DNA of 33,567 nucleotides from an uncultured Pseudomonadota bacterium (GCA_900319705.1 ONPL01000010.1:1-33567), one strand, 5' to 3'; positions 15,835-25,479 are shown, counted from the stretch's first letter. Notes: generated from the sequence alone by a model not told the origin. Made by a program: numbers and translations.

Positions 15835-16830
15835 CTATGCGGTAGCCGCCTTTTTCAATTCAGCAATATGAACTGACATCTGTCTGATAATCTCCATGCG
15901 TGCATTGCGGGAGCCCCAGGCAATATGCGGTGTTACAATCAGATTATCAAGATCCGACAGCAGAATATTCTCCCTTGGAGGCTCTTCGGTCAGAACATCG
16001 GTGGCCGCCCCGGCAATCCTCTTTTCTGTCAAAGCACGGTACAGAGCATGTTCGTCCACAACTCCCCCTCTGGCCACATTAATCAGATAGGCGTTTCTTT
16101 TCATCAGTGACAGTTCACGATCGGAAATCAACCCGGCTGTCTGAGGTGTAAGCGGACAGTGAACAGATATGACGTCACTCTCTGCAAGCACCTCTTCAAA
16201 AGCAGTACGCCCGTCCCTTATCTGCTGTGCCCCCCTGCGTTCAGCCAGCAGAACCTTCATACCCAGCGCCGAGGCGGCTTCAGCCACTCCTCTGCCGATG
16301 GCACCGCAGCCGATTATACCGATAGTGGAGCTTTTAAGTTCAAGCGGGAAAAAATATCTGCAGATACAGAAGTTTTCAGAACGGCTCCAGTCACCCTGTC
16401 TGACATGTCGATCCGCCACAGTGATATTGTTAATCAGGGAAAGCATCAGACCTAAGGTATGCTGCACCACTGAATTTACCCCGTATGCCACACAGTTCTG
16501 CACACGGATCCCCAGCGCATCAGTATCGGCAAAGGTTATATTGTTGGTACCGGTACCGGAAACCAGGATCAGTTTAATTCCGGCATTGAGATTTGCTTTA
16601 TTCAGTTTCACCTTGTTGGTAATCACCACATCAGCGTTCGCTATGGCAGTAGCCACCGCCTCGTTGAGTCTTTCCATGCTTCCGAAGTGATTTACATTCA
16701 TATTGCGGCAGCAGATCAGTTCATCATCAGCACCGCACAGTCTTCCGAGTTCCTGCTCGTTGATTTCAAAGCAGTTGTCATCCTCGGCTTCAGGAAAAAG
16801 CGTCTGTATATCCAGCGCAACAATTTTCAT
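15835..16830 (-). CDS. D-2-hydroxyacid dehydrogenase, NAD-dependent
   Basis: The protein has 331 residues from the ATG at 16830, chosen for GGGGGA 5 bases upstream and the usual family start MKIVALD. The Rossmann nucleotide motif is GIIGCGAIGRG. Then come the substrate and catalytic segments: NVARGGVVDE with the Arg, DVLTEEPP with the Glu, and TPHIAWGS with the His. This is the glycerate/hydroxypyruvate/lactate reductase family. It interconverts a 2-oxoacid and its D-hydroxyacid using NAD(P)H in the cytoplasm. The exact substrate cannot be told. It lies downstream of the sugar porter on the same strand but beyond a strong hairpin, so co-transcription is doubtful. Its stop converges on the RT gene. 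Confidence 0.9.
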   Translation of the reverse strand: MKIVALDIQTLFPEAEDDNCFEINEQELGRLCGADDELICCRNMNVNHFGSMERLNEAVATAIANADVVITNKVKLNKANLNAGIKLILVSGTGTNNITFADTDALGIRVQNCVAYGVNSVVQHTLGLMLSLINNITVADRHVRQGDWSRSENFCICRYFFPLELKSSTIGIIGCGAIGRGVAEAASALGMKVLLAERRGAQQIRDGRTAFEEVLAESDVISVHCPLTPQTAGLISDRELSLMKRNAYLINVARGGVVDEHALYRALTEKRIAGAATDVLTEEPPRENILLSDLDNLIVTPHIAWGSRNARMEIIRQMSVHIAELKKAATA

Positions 16831-16895
16831 AAAAATCCCCCACAGTTGATCACTGTGGAAAATTCTATCATACCGCAGACGCAATTTCATTCAAA

Positions 16896-16950
16896 TAGAA
16901 GCGGGAGATCTGAGCACGGTCGGCTGCAGATCTCCCGCTGTTATTTTTAA
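16896..16950. terminator. Strong inverted repeat, probable terminator after the sugar porter
   Basis: AGCGGGAGATCT (16900-16911) and AGATCTCCCGCT (16928-16939) form a perfect 12-bp stem with a 16-base loop. T-rich sequence (TTATTTTT) follows on the + strand, while the minus strand has only TTCTATTTG. It sits between two minus-strand genes, 28 bases after the porter stop. Confidence 0.65.
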
Positions 16951-16967
16951 AATCCGTACGGAAATTA

Positions 16968-18386
16968 TCAGTCGTTTCTACCCATATCCCGGAGTTTCAC
17001 TCCAGCCATCAGATTCTTTTCAAGCCTTTCAAGTGATACACCCTTGGTTTCAGGAACAAAGGCCCAGATCAGGAAAATGGCGGCTACAGAGCATACTGCA
17101 TATACAGCCATAGTTCCGGAATTACCCAGCAGTGTGGTCAGCGGAAGGAAGGTTGCAGCGATGGCCATATTTGAGAACCAGTTAGCGCAGGTTGAACAGG
17201 TAATACCGAAATCTCTGCCGCGCAACGGCTGGATTTCCGCACACAGTACCCATACAACCGGACCGGCGGAAAAGGCAAAGGCTACAATAAACAGCAGTAC
17301 GCAGGCAATTGCTGCCATACTGTAACCAAGACTCATAAATACCGCCACACACATCATGGCTACAGCCATAATGGTATATCCGACCAGAAGGATCTTTTTT
17401 CTGCCCCATTTATCGATAAGTGCTATTGCTATAAATGTGGACAGCATGTTGGTCAGACCGATAAGCACGGTTCCGGTATTTGCTGCCAGCTCAGATGTAT
17501 AACCTGCCGCCTTGATCAGTTCCGGTCCGAAATACATGATGATATTGATCCCGCACAACTGCTGAAGCAGCTGCAGAGTGATACCGAGATACACGGTGCG
17601 TCTGAAATTGGAATTGGTACGGAACATACTGAAACCGCCACCGCTTGTGTTACCTGCAGCAACTGTATCAGAAATTTCCCTGGCCTCGCTGTCGGCCTCC
17701 TCATCAGAATTTCTGATCTTCTTAAGTACCGTCAGTGCCTCCTGATGACGTCCCACTGAAATCAGCCAACGCGGAGATCTAGGCAGGAACAGAACACCCA
17801 GCAGGAATATCGACGAAGGGATCAGAGTTACAAACAGCATGGTCCTCCAGCTGATGGATACATCCGTAATCAGAAAATCAGCAGGATTCTGTCCCTCAGC
17901 ACCGGTAAAAGTCAGATTTCTAATCAGTGTATTTATCAGAAATGATGCCAGAATTCCGGCGGTAATCAGAAGCTGATACATGGTTATCATAGTACCGCGG
18001 ATTGATTTCGGAGCAACCTCAGACAGGTACAGAGGTGCGGTAAAAGATGCAATACCTACAGACAGACCTACAATAATACGGGAAACAATCAGCATGGCCC
18101 CGCTTGTTGAGATTGCACAGAACAGTGAACCGAGTACAAAACAGATCCCGCTCAGCAGCAGTGAAACCTTGCGTCCGAGACGGCGGGTGAGAATTCCGGA
18201 TACCATCGCACCGGCAGTGGCACCACCCATCATTGAACCCACCACCCAGGATATCACGGTGTCATCAACCTGAAGATCCTGTTTGATAAAATCCTTTGCC
18301 TGGGCGATAACGCCTATATCAATACCGAACACCAGACCGGCCATTGCCGCGGTGAAACAGACTAAAAAAACAGTTTTGTTTTGCAT
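16968..18386 (-). CDS. MFS sugar porter (sugar:H+ symporter family)
   Basis: The protein has 472 residues and twelve predicted membrane helices, with the marks of the major facilitator sugar porter subfamily (GalP/XylE/AraE type). These are RRLGRK after helix 2, PLYLSEVAPKSIRG and QLLITAGI, PRSPRWL at the end of helix 6, QQLCGINIIMYFGP, DKWGRKK, EIQPLRGRDFGI and the closing PETKGVSLE. It brings a monosaccharide through the inner membrane, probably with a proton; the sugar is not deducible. AAGGAG lies 6 bases before the ATG. The 190-base leader region has two inverted repeats and long A tracts but no promoter I would commit to. A strong hairpin follows the gene. Confidence 0.9.
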   Translation of the reverse strand: MQNKTVFLVCFTAAMAGLVFGIDIGVIAQAKDFIKQDLQVDDTVISWVVGSMMGGATAGAMVSGILTRRLGRKVSLLLSGICFVLGSLFCAISTSGAMLIVSRIIVGLSVGIASFTAPLYLSEVAPKSIRGTMITMYQLLITAGILASFLINTLIRNLTFTGAEGQNPADFLITDVSISWRTMLFVTLIPSSIFLLGVLFLPRSPRWLISVGRHQEALTVLKKIRNSDEEADSEAREISDTVAAGNTSGGGFSMFRTNSNFRRTVYLGITLQLLQQLCGINIIMYFGPELIKAAGYTSELAANTGTVLIGLTNMLSTFIAIALIDKWGRKKILLVGYTIMAVAMMCVAVFMSLGYSMAAIACVLLFIVAFAFSAGPVVWVLCAEIQPLRGRDFGITCSTCANWFSNMAIAATFLPLTTLLGNSGTMAVYAVCSVAAIFLIWAFVPETKGVSLERLEKNLMAGVKLRDMGRND

Positions 18387-18547
18387 AACCTTCTCCTTTT
18401 AAAACAAACACCATCATATATTAACAGATTAAAAAAAAACAGAGACGGGAAAAGATGATCTGCGTTCCAAAAACGAAAAAAAAAAATTTGGAGAAACGTT
18501 ACTGTCTGTACTTACAGTTTCGATCCGGCAGAATATCGCTGTGACAG

Positions 18548-18571
18548 GATCTGCGATTAAATACGCAGATC
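18548..18571. promoter_or_regulatory. Inverted repeat upstream of the sugar porter
   Basis: GATCTGCG (18548-18555) and CGCAGATC (18564-18571) are perfect 8-bp arms around ATTAAATA. They lie beyond the htpG terminator and about 165 bases before the porter start. There is no T-run, so it may be an operator for the porter or a second transcript-end hairpin. Confidence 0.35.
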
Positions 18572-18576
18572 TGAAG

Positions 18577-18604
18577 AAAAAAAGCCGATCACGGGGACCG
18601 GCTT
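18577..18604 (-). terminator. Intrinsic terminator of htpG
   Basis: On the minus strand AAGCCGGTC pairs with GATCGGCTT (9 bp, one G-T) around CCCGT, followed by seven T. It begins 26 bases after the htpG stop. Confidence 0.9.
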
Positions 18605-18629
18605 GATTTAAACAGACAAATTGCTAAAC

Positions 18630-20555
18630 TTATTTTGCTGAAATCATCAGTTTATTCAGCAGTTTGATGAAGGATGACGGATCTTCAAGAGTACCCTGCT
18701 CACCCAGCAGTGCCTGATCCAGCAGGAACTGGCTCCACTCCTTGAATTTATCCTCATCGGTTTCATTTACGATGGTCTGAACCAGCGGATGATCGATATT
18801 GAGCTCAAGCACATATTTGATTTCAGGGATCTTCTGACCGAGAGCCTTCAGTGTACTGATCAGGTGACCGTTCATCGCAGTATTGGAAACAGCGCAGCAC
18901 GGTGTATCAACCAGACGGGATGAAATCTTCACATCTTCCACCTTGTCACCGAGAGCCTCCTTGAAGCGTTTCAGCACAGGTTCATTCTCTTTAGTCTTTT
19001 CCTCATTGCTCTTCTTGTCGGCTTCATCAACCAGTTCGCCCAGATCAAGATCGTCAGACAGTGCGCTCACAAACTTCTTGTCCTGGAACTCGCGCATGTT
19101 GCTCATCAGCCATTCATCAACCTTGTCCCACATCAGCAGAACTTCAATGCCCTTGCTCTTGAGAATTTCGAGGTGTGCACTGTTTGCAGCAGCCTTGTAG
19201 GAATCGGAAATCAGATAGTAGATGTTCTTCTGCTTTTCCTTCATTCTTGAAACATAATCTTCAAGTGAAACATTCTGAACATCTGAATCATTGTGGGTAG
19301 ATGCGAATCTGAGCAGTTTTGCAATCGCTTCGCTGTTGGAGTAATCCTCAGCAGGACCTTCCTTCATAACATTACCGAACTGAGACCAGAAAGTCTGATA
19401 TTTCTCCGGTTCATCCTTGGACATTTTTTCAAGCATGCCGAGAACCTTCTTGGTGCAGCCCTTCTTCATTGCCTGGGTAACACGGTTGTTCTGCAGAATT
19501 TCACGGGAAACATTCAGCGGCAGATCGTTGGAATCGATCAGACCTTTAACAAAACGCAGATAGGTAGGCATGAACTGCTCTGCATCATCCATAATGAATA
19601 CGCGCTGAACATACAGTTTCAGACCGTGCTTCTGTTCGCGGTTGTACAAATCCCAAGGAGCCTTGGAAGGAATGTACAGCAGAGAGGTATATTCCTGCTC
19701 ACCTTCAATTTTATTGTGTGTCCAGGCAAGAGGTTCCTCTTCACCATAGGTATTGGCAAGACTCAGATAGAATTTCTTGTAGTCATCATCCTTGACATCT
19801 TTAGGATTCTTGGTCCACAGTGCCACTGCACTGTTGATCTGAACCCATTTCTTGATCCTTGGCTTAGGTTTAGGATAACCGTTCTCATCCTTTTCTTCAG
19901 GAGCGTTCTCATCCTCCACATCCTTGTACAGTTCAACCGGTACACCGATATGGTTGGAATATTTGGTGATGATGTCCTCAAGTTTATAGCTGTTGAGGAA
20001 TTCGGTCTCGGTATCCTTCAGGAACAGAATGATATCGGTACCGCGGTTTTCCTTGGTAATCTGTTCAGTGGTGAAAGAGCCGTCACCGGTTGAAACCCAG
20101 GAAACACCGTTTTCTGGTGTTGTTCCTGCTGAGCGGGTATTAACCACAACCTTCTCGGCAACAATGAATGAGGAGTAGAAACCTACACCGAACTGACCGA
20201 TCAGTTCTGAATTTTTAGCCTGATCACTGCCGAGACTGTTGAAAAATTCAGCGGTGCCGGAATGGGCAATGGTACCCAGGTGGCTGATAACCTCATCCTT
20301 GGTCATACCGATACCGTTATCGGAAATGGTGAGAGTCTTTGCATCGCTGTCAAAGCTTACGCGAACCTTAAGGTTGGGATCGTCACCCAGCAGATCTGCA
20401 TTCTGCAGAGAATTGAATCTTAATTTTTCGATAGCATCAGAGGCGTTGGAGATCAGTTCTCTTAAAAAAACCTCTTTGTTTGAATAAAGGCTGTTGGCAA
20501 GAAGATCCAACATTTTCTTCACTTCTGTCTGAAACACATGATTTTCAGCAACCAT
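18630..20555 (-). CDS. htpG: Molecular chaperone HtpG (bacterial Hsp90)
   Basis: The protein has 641 residues, against 624 in E. coli. It is an ATP-driven chaperone that remodels client proteins in the cytoplasm, often with DnaK. The N-terminal GHKL ATPase domain shows [15 protein letters not shown], then [11 protein letters not shown], then [11 protein letters not shown]. The middle domain has the [16 protein letters not shown] segment (here [15 protein letters not shown]), and the C-terminal dimer domain ends the protein. AGGAG sits 6 bases before the ATG. It is the last gene of the apt-dnaX-ybaB-recR-htpG cluster. It has its own sigma-32-type promoter in the gap after recR and a strong terminator, so it forms a heat-shock unit of its own. 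Confidence 0.98.
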   Translation of the reverse strand: MVAENHVFQTEVKKMLDLLANSLYSNKEVFLRELISNASDAIEKLRFNSLQNADLLGDDPNLKVRVSFDSDAKTLTISDNGIGMTKDEVISHLGTIAHSGTAEFFNSLGSDQAKNSELIGQFGVGFYSSFIVAEKVVVNTRSAGTTPENGVSWVSTGDGSFTTEQITKENRGTDIILFLKDTETEFLNSYKLEDIITKYSNHIGVPVELYKDVEDENAPEEKDENGYPKPKPRIKKWVQINSAVALWTKNPKDVKDDDYKKFYLSLANTYGEEEPLAWTHNKIEGEQEYTSLLYIPSKAPWDLYNREQKHGLKLYVQRVFIMDDAEQFMPTYLRFVKGLIDSNDLPLNVSREILQNNRVTQAMKKGCTKKVLGMLEKMSKDEPEKYQTFWSQFGNVMKEGPAEDYSNSEAIAKLLRFASTHNDSDVQNVSLEDYVSRMKEKQKNIYYLISDSYKAAANSAHLEILKSKGIEVLLMWDKVDEWLMSNMREFQDKKFVSALSDDLDLGELVDEADKKSNEEKTKENEPVLKRFKEALGDKVEDVKISSRLVDTPCCAVSNTAMNGHLISTLKALGQKIPEIKYVLELNIDHPLVQTIVNETDEDKFKEWSQFLLDQALLGEQGTLEDPSSFIKLLNKLMISAK

Positions 20556-20598
20556 TTTATACTCCTATAAAAATATTTAATTTTCAATCTATGAGTAT

Positions 20599-20626
20599 AT
20601 ATGGAGTTGATTGGAGGAATTTCAAG
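20599..20626 (-). promoter_or_regulatory. Sigma-32 heat-shock promoter of htpG
   Basis: On the minus strand CTTGAAA (20620-20626), a 13-bp spacer and CTCCATAT (20599-20606) match the sigma-32 consensus CTTGAAA-N11-16-CCCCATNT at all but one position. The start codon lies about 45 bases downstream. Confidence 0.85.
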
Positions 20627-20647
20627 ACGGGAGAAGAAAAAAATATG

Positions 20648-20677
20648 AAAAAAAGCACCGTCAGAACGCTCTGCGGT
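20648..20677 (-). terminator. Probable terminator at the end of recR
   Basis: On the minus strand ACCGCAGA pairs with TCTG(A)CGGT, with one bulged base, overlapping the recR stop and followed by seven T. It would separate recR from htpG transcription. Confidence 0.6.
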
Positions 20678-21260
20678 TGGAGAAGGAATAGGAGATGGTG
20701 GTCTGATCCATGTTGTCGATTTCGCCGCCCATCGGAATACCCTGGGCAAGAGTGGTCACCCTGACATTGTGTTTTTTTGCCAGATCAGCAATATAAAAAG
20801 AGGTCATGCTGCCGTCAACAGAAGGATTGATCGCAATTATCAGTTCACGGCATTCAATTCTCTCGATCAGCGATTCAAGCTGATCAAGTCTGAGTTCCTC
20901 CGGTCCGATCCCGTCCAGCGGGGATATTTTCCCGTGAAGAACAAAGTAAATTCCGAAATATTCTGATGCAGCCTCGATCGCCGTCACATCTGCCGGATTC
21001 TCCACCACACAGATGGTCTTCTCCTGAAGGCGTTTTTTACTCGAACAGATCGGACAGAGCTCCTCTTCTGTGAAATTACGGCAGCAGGAGCACTCACCGA
21101 TCCCGTTCATGGCATCTGCCAGCGACCGGGCCAGTGCAAGACCTTTGCCGCGGTTTCCGGAAAGCAGACTGAACGCAATACGCTGGGCAGACTTCGCCCC
21201 GATCCCCTGCAGAGACTGCAGGTTTTTAATAAGATCTGTCAGAAGAGGACTGTACTGCAT
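20661..21260 (-). CDS. recR: Recombination mediator RecR
   Basis: The protein has 199 residues, the usual family length. Near the N-terminus is the helix-hairpin-helix SLQGIGAKSAQRIAF. The zinc site C57, C60, C69, C72 follows, then a TOPRIM domain (ICVVENPADVTAIEA, AINPSVDG) and the C-terminal IPMGGEIDNMDQTTI. RecR works with RecF/RecO to load RecA on gapped DNA. The gene starts 18 bases after ybaB, with only a weak ribosome binding site (GGCGGA), so translation probably depends on coupling. The order dnaX-ybaB-recR is conserved widely in bacteria. Confidence 0.97.
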   Translation of the reverse strand: MQYSPLLTDLIKNLQSLQGIGAKSAQRIAFSLLSGNRGKGLALARSLADAMNGIGECSCCRNFTEEELCPICSSKKRLQEKTICVVENPADVTAIEAASEYFGIYFVLHGKISPLDGIGPEELRLDQLESLIERIECRELIIAINPSVDGSMTSFYIADLAKKHNVRVTTLAQGIPMGGEIDNMDQTTISYSFSNRRAF

Positions 21261-21278
21261 CGCTGTTCCGCCGTTAAA

Positions 21279-21608
21279 CTAGAAAGGCATCTTGAAACCC
21301 GGAGGAAGAGGCATACCGCCGGTAACCTTCTTCATTTTCTCCTGTGATACGGATTCGACCTTGGACACTGCATCATTGCATGCAGCTGCCACCAGATCCT
21401 CGATCATATCGAGATCTTCATCTTTGAGGGAAGGATCTATGGTAACCTTTCTCACGCAGTGACTGCCGGTCATCAGAACCTTTACCATACCTGCACCTGA
21501 CTGACCCTCGATCTCCATATTCTTGAGTTCTTCCTGAACCTTCTGAAGATTGGCTTGTACCGCCTGTGCCTGTTTTAAAATATTACCAAATCCGCCACCG
21601 TTAAACAT
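21279..21608 (-). CDS. ybaB: Nucleoid-associated protein YbaB/EbfC
   Basis: The protein has 109 residues, standard for the family. It has the start [18 protein letters not shown], the core [24 protein letters not shown] and the tail [13 protein letters not shown]. It is a small dimeric DNA-binding protein of the nucleoid. AAAGGA precedes the ATG. It lies 69 bases downstream of dnaX and is followed closely by recR, the usual trio. Confidence 0.97.
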   Translation of the reverse strand: MFNGGGFGNILKQAQAVQANLQKVQEELKNMEIEGQSGAGMVKVLMTGSHCVRKVTIDPSLKDEDLDMIEDLVAAACNDAVSKVESVSQEKMKKVTGGMPLPPGFKMPF

Positions 21609-21677
21609 ATCTAAAAATCCTTTTGTAAAAATCTAAAAACAACTGAATTTTACCATAAATTCAATTCAAAAAAACTG

Positions 21678-24032
21678 CTATTTTTCACCGCTGTCCCCGC
21701 CGGAGCCTTTATTCTCAGAATCCCCTGCCGCTGCCCGGATACCATCCTCCCTGCGCAGCAGATGAAGATTGTCCAGATCCGGAGTCAGTCCGAAATAACG
21801 GATAAACTCGGTAAACTTCTTGTTTTCCATCAGCTGCTTTGCCATTTTACGCTTGATGGCATAATATTTTGCCCTGGCAAGACCGTTGGGACATCTGTCG
21901 GCACAATCCGGATCTTCCACGAATTCAAGCTCCTTTGCCGCAGGATCCACCGCGGACAGTTTTTCCCGGATTTCCTTCCTGATCTGTTCCGACAGCATCA
22001 GCAGATTCTGACTGGAGATATGCACCGCAAATCTGTCGGCAGTCTTCTCCAGAAATGAGTTTTTGAGGATCATCAGGGTATAGTCATCATGGATCTGCTC
22101 TTTAATCATGAGCCACCACGGATCGGTAACATACTCTATGGCACGGTCCATCCGGTACTCGTCAGGATCGGAAAACGGAAGAACCCCCTCATATGTGAAC
22201 ATTCTTTTTGCCTCGGAGCCTTTGGCCACCGGCTCTCTGTCACTGAAGGGATGAATGACTGAATCCATGCTGATCTCAGCGGAGAAATCAGGTTCCGGGA
22301 TATCACCGCCGGCAAAATAATCGGGAAGCAGATCCTGGGGGCCGTCGTTAACGTATTCATATGCTTGCGGCACTTCTGACATATCAGGCACGTTCCCGGC
22401 CGGTATCTGCGGCGGCACGGCGCCAGGGGCGGTCTCAGGCACATTAACAGGGATATCAGGCTCTAAAGATTGCCTGACGCCGGAATCGGGATTAGTTCCG
22501 GCCTGGTTATCCTGCTGACTGACCTGTTGCTGCGGCTCATGAATTTCCGGTTCCGGGTCTACTGCACTATTTTTTTTTATGTCACCGCCGTCTCCGGCAG
22601 CATCATTCATCGGCGGAACCGTAACCTCACTGCCCTTTTCCGGCAGCGGGATCTTAGGTTTATGATCATCCCACGGATAATCGACACTTCCTCTAGCTTT
22701 GACAATGTTCTGAAGACTGTTCAAATCAGCCATAAGCGGATTGTCCGGCACAACTGGTGCAGGCGCAGGTGAATGGGCTGGGGCTGGAGCAGCGGCTGGC
22801 GTTTCTCTGTTTGAATCATACTTCTGTGATGTAAAAACAGATGTCTGACCGGACTGGGATGCGCAGGTTGCAGCAGCATTCACCGGCTGCAGCTGAGGCT
22901 GTCTGATTACACCTCCGATCTGCTGAACCGGAACCTTCTGTGACGGTTCGGCAAAAGTAATCATCCGGAGCAGAGTCATATCGAAAGCAACCCTGCCGTT
23001 AGGTGCGTATGCCAGATCCTTTCTGCCGATCAGCAGGATCTGATAGTAGATCTGCAGCACCTCCGGTGAAAGTTCGGCTGCGAAGGTACGCAGTGTCTCA
23101 ACCGGATTGCGGAAATTAATATTAATCCTGTCCCCGAGGACCTGGAACATGGAAATCTCATGGATCAGATTGGCAAGGGCATTGATAATGGACTCATAGT
23201 TCGGAGAATAGGAGTCAATCTTCTCCAGCAGCGCATAAAGTTCTTCATAGTTTTTACGGTGAACCGCCATAAGGGTGTCACGGTACAGTTCCGTGTCAAT
23301 CACCCCGAGCATACTGATCAGTGCCGACGAGCTGATATCACCGTTGGTGAGCGCAATTGCCTGATCGGCGATAGAGAGCGCGTCACGCATACTTCCTGCG
23401 GCAGCTTCAGCAATGATCTGGATCGAACGGGCATCAGCCCTGATGTTCTCGTTCCGGAATATTTCAGACAGTCTGGCCGAAATCAGAGAAGGAGTAAGAT
23501 TCTGCAGTTTAAACTGAAGACATCTCGACACAATGGTAACAGGAATATTCTGCGGATCGGTGGTGGCCAGAATGAACTTGACGTACTCAGGAGGTTCCTC
23601 CAGGGTTTTCAGCAGGGCGTTGAAACTGGCCTTGGACAGCATGTGCACTTCATCGATAATATAAACCTTGTACCTTCCTGAAGTAGGTTTGTAGGATATA
23701 TTCTCAAGTATGGCCCTGGTATCCTCCACCTTGGTTTTAGAGGCGGCGTCGATTTCAATCAGATCGATGAAACTGCCTTCATCGATAGATCTGCAAGCAT
23801 CACAGCAGCCGCAGGGGGTACTGCTGACGCCCTTCTCACAGTTGAGGGATTTTGCAAACAGCCTGGCCAGGGTGGTTTTACCGACACCTCTGGTACCGGT
23901 CAGCAGATAGGCATGATGAAGACGGTTGCTGTCAAGCGAGTTTTTAATCGCCGTCAGAATGTTTGACTGTCCCACAACATCATCAAAGGTTCTGGGACGG
24001 TACTTACGTGCAAGTGCTAAATAGTTACTCAT
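21678..24032 (-). CDS. dnaX: DNA polymerase III subunits gamma/tau
   Basis: The protein has 784 residues as the full tau form. It is the clamp-loader ATPase. It has Walker A GTRGVGKT at 46-53, zinc-binding cysteines at 65, 74, 77 and 80, Walker B IIDEVHMLS, the SRC motif VSRCLQF, and the oligomerisation domain to about 370. A long Pro/Ala/Glu-rich linker (about 385-625) comes before the tau C-terminal domain, which would contact DnaB and the polymerase. In the linker, codons 485-488 contain a run of nine A; slippage there would lead at once to a TAG and give a gamma-like form of about 488 residues. The gene lies 25 bases after apt, with a weak ribosome binding site. Confidence 0.97.
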   Translation of the reverse strand: MSNYLALARKYRPRTFDDVVGQSNILTAIKNSLDSNRLHHAYLLTGTRGVGKTTLARLFAKSLNCEKGVSSTPCGCCDACRSIDEGSFIDLIEIDAASKTKVEDTRAILENISYKPTSGRYKVYIIDEVHMLSKASFNALLKTLEEPPEYVKFILATTDPQNIPVTIVSRCLQFKLQNLTPSLISARLSEIFRNENIRADARSIQIIAEAAAGSMRDALSIADQAIALTNGDISSSALISMLGVIDTELYRDTLMAVHRKNYEELYALLEKIDSYSPNYESIINALANLIHEISMFQVLGDRININFRNPVETLRTFAAELSPEVLQIYYQILLIGRKDLAYAPNGRVAFDMTLLRMITFAEPSQKVPVQQIGGVIRQPQLQPVNAAATCASQSGQTSVFTSQKYDSNRETPAAAPAPAHSPAPAPVVPDNPLMADLNSLQNIVKARGSVDYPWDDHKPKIPLPEKGSEVTVPPMNDAAGDGGDIKKNSAVDPEPEIHEPQQQVSQQDNQAGTNPDSGVRQSLEPDIPVNVPETAPGAVPPQIPAGNVPDMSEVPQAYEYVNDGPQDLLPDYFAGGDIPEPDFSAEISMDSVIHPFSDREPVAKGSEAKRMFTYEGVLPFSDPDEYRMDRAIEYVTDPWWLMIKEQIHDDYTLMILKNSFLEKTADRFAVHISSQNLLMLSEQIRKEIREKLSAVDPAAKELEFVEDPDCADRCPNGLARAKYYAIKRKMAKQLMENKKFTEFIRYFGLTPDLDNLHLLRREDGIRAAAGDSENKGSGGDSGEK
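22570..22578 (-). other. A9 slippage site in dnaX (candidate gamma-producing site)
   Basis: In the coding strand the codons read ATA AAA AAA AAT AGT. A -1 ribosomal slip, or RNA polymerase adding one A, brings the TAG overlapping AAT-AGT into frame after codon 488. A GGAG-like sequence lies about 13 bases upstream. I see no strong downstream hairpin. Confidence 0.6.
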
Positions 24033-24057
24033 CGGGATCCAATATTATGAAGACAGA

Positions 24058-24603
24058 CTATTCGCCGTCGAAACTTACCAGACTGAAGGTTTCAATCCCC
24101 AGTTTTTTCAAGGCTTCCGCTCCGCCGCAGTCAGGAAGATTAATCACAAATGCGGCATCCTCCACCACACCGTCAAGACGGTGGATCAGATTTGCCGTGG
24201 CGATTGCCGTGCCGCCGGTTGCAATCAGATCATCAACGATCAGGATCTTCTCTCCGGAAACGATGGAATCACGGTGACACTGGACCTCGGCCTCGCCGTA
24301 TTCAAGCGTGTACTTCTCACTGATAACCTCACGCGGAAGTTTGCCCGGTTTACGGATCAGAACCAGTCCGGCATTGAGCTGTGTCGCAACAGCAGCACTG
24401 AAAATGAAACCTCTGGCCTCCGGTGCCGCCACCTTGTCGATCCCGCGGTCACGGTAGTGATCGGCAATCATCTTCACACTGGCCAGAAATGCACGGCGAT
24501 CTTCAATCAGAGAGGTGATATCTCTGAAAATAATCCCCGGTTTCGGAAAATCCCTGATATTGGTGATAGTACTTCTGATATAGTCCAGTTTCTGCTGATC
24601 CAT
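24058..24603 (-). CDS. apt: Adenine phosphoribosyltransferase
   Basis: The protein has 181 residues, against 183 in E. coli. It makes AMP from adenine and PRPP in purine salvage. It has the family start region IRDFPKPGIIFRDIT, the EARGFIF segment and the PRPP loop ILIVDDLIATGGTA. AGGAGG precedes the ATG at 9 bases, the best ribosome binding site of the cluster. It heads the apt-dnaX-ybaB-recR group and lies 45 bases downstream of folE, so all may be read from the folE promoter. Confidence 0.97.
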   Translation of the reverse strand: MDQQKLDYIRSTITNIRDFPKPGIIFRDITSLIEDRRAFLASVKMIADHYRDRGIDKVAAPEARGFIFSAAVATQLNAGLVLIRKPGKLPREVISEKYTLEYGEAEVQCHRDSIVSGEKILIVDDLIATGGTAIATANLIHRLDGVVEDAAFVINLPDCGGAEALKKLGIETFSLVSFDGE

Positions 24604-24648
24604 TGCTGGTCGCCCTCCTAATAATTATGTCTGTACAGGGTTTATGCT

Positions 24649-25296
24649 CTAATCGTCTGTAAGGAACTCATGACGGGAAGCCTGATTTTTCTTGAAATGT
24701 CCCGCCAGCGCCGTGGTGGTGGTGGATGAAGATGCATCCCTGACACCGCGTGACTTGACACAGTAATGGGTCGCAGTTATGGTAACCGCCACACTGTCGG
24801 TCTCCAGCAGAGTCTGCAGAGCCACCAGGATCTGCTGTGTCAGTCGTTCCTGCACCTGGGGACGCTGTGCAAAAAATTCAACAATGCGGTTGATTTTGGA
24901 CAGACCGATAATTTTATCCTTCGGCATATATGCCACCTTGGCCTTGCCGTCGATTACCACGAAATGATGCTCGCAGGTACTGGTCACGGTGATATCCTTG
25001 ACCTTTACCATCTCATCGATCTTCATTTTGTTCTCAATCAGAGTGATTTTCGGGAAATTGCTGTAATCCAGACCGGAAAAGATCTCCTTGATATACATCT
25101 TTGCAATACGCTGAGGGGTTCCGTTGAGAGAATCGTCACTGACATCAAGACCGATAATCTCCATCACATCCTTCATTTTACCGGCAATAAGCTCCATCTT
25201 CTCCTCCGGAGTTTTTCCGGTATCAAAATATGGAGTCTCCAGCCCTTTATTCAAAAGAGCTTCCCTTACTCTCTGAGCTTCAGGTGAAATAGTCAT
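24649..25296 (-). CDS. folE: GTP cyclohydrolase I
   Basis: The protein has 215 residues, against 222 in E. coli. It converts GTP to 7,8-dihydroneopterin triphosphate, the first step of folate synthesis. Zinc and catalytic residues are visible in [11 protein letters not shown] and [11 protein letters not shown], with [20 protein letters not shown] between them. A GGGGA ribosome binding site precedes the ATG. A strong promoter lies 39 bases upstream. Its position ahead of apt-dnaX differs from E. coli, where folE is elsewhere. Confidence 0.97.
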   Translation of the reverse strand: MTISPEAQRVREALLNKGLETPYFDTGKTPEEKMELIAGKMKDVMEIIGLDVSDDSLNGTPQRIAKMYIKEIFSGLDYSNFPKITLIENKMKIDEMVKVKDITVTSTCEHHFVVIDGKAKVAYMPKDKIIGLSKINRIVEFFAQRPQVQERLTQQILVALQTLLETDSVAVTITATHYCVKSRGVRDASSSTTTTALAGHFKKNQASRHEFLTDD

Positions 25297-25334
25297 CTCA
25301 ATCCCCGCTAAAAATCAAATCTCAACTGCCGGTT

Positions 25335-25363
25335 ATTCTAGCACTAACCGCCGCCGTTGTCAT
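25335..25363 (-). promoter_or_regulatory. Promoter of folE
   Basis: On the minus strand a -35 of ATGACA (25358-25363), a 17-bp spacer and an extended -10 TGCTAGAAT (25335-25343) match well. The start point would be near 25328, giving a leader of about 32 bases. Confidence 0.7.
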
Positions 25364-25372
25364 TTTATTGGT

Positions 25373-25401
25373 TTGTATTGAAAACAAAAATCCGTTAATA
25401 T
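25373..25401 (+). promoter_or_regulatory. Possible promoter of mnmD
   Basis: TTGTAT (25373-25378), a 17-bp spacer and TAATAT (25396-25401) form a fair sigma-70 promoter, back to back with that of folE. Confidence 0.45.
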
Positions 25402-25479
25402 CGGATCGTTTTTCATGGCGGAACGTCCGCCAGTCACCAATGGGAGGAATTCACCCGGGGACACCCCGGCACAGCATTT

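Noticed and set aside
19293..20093. 266-codon + strand frame inside htpG
   Set aside because: It is antisense to a highly conserved gene and shows no family resemblance.
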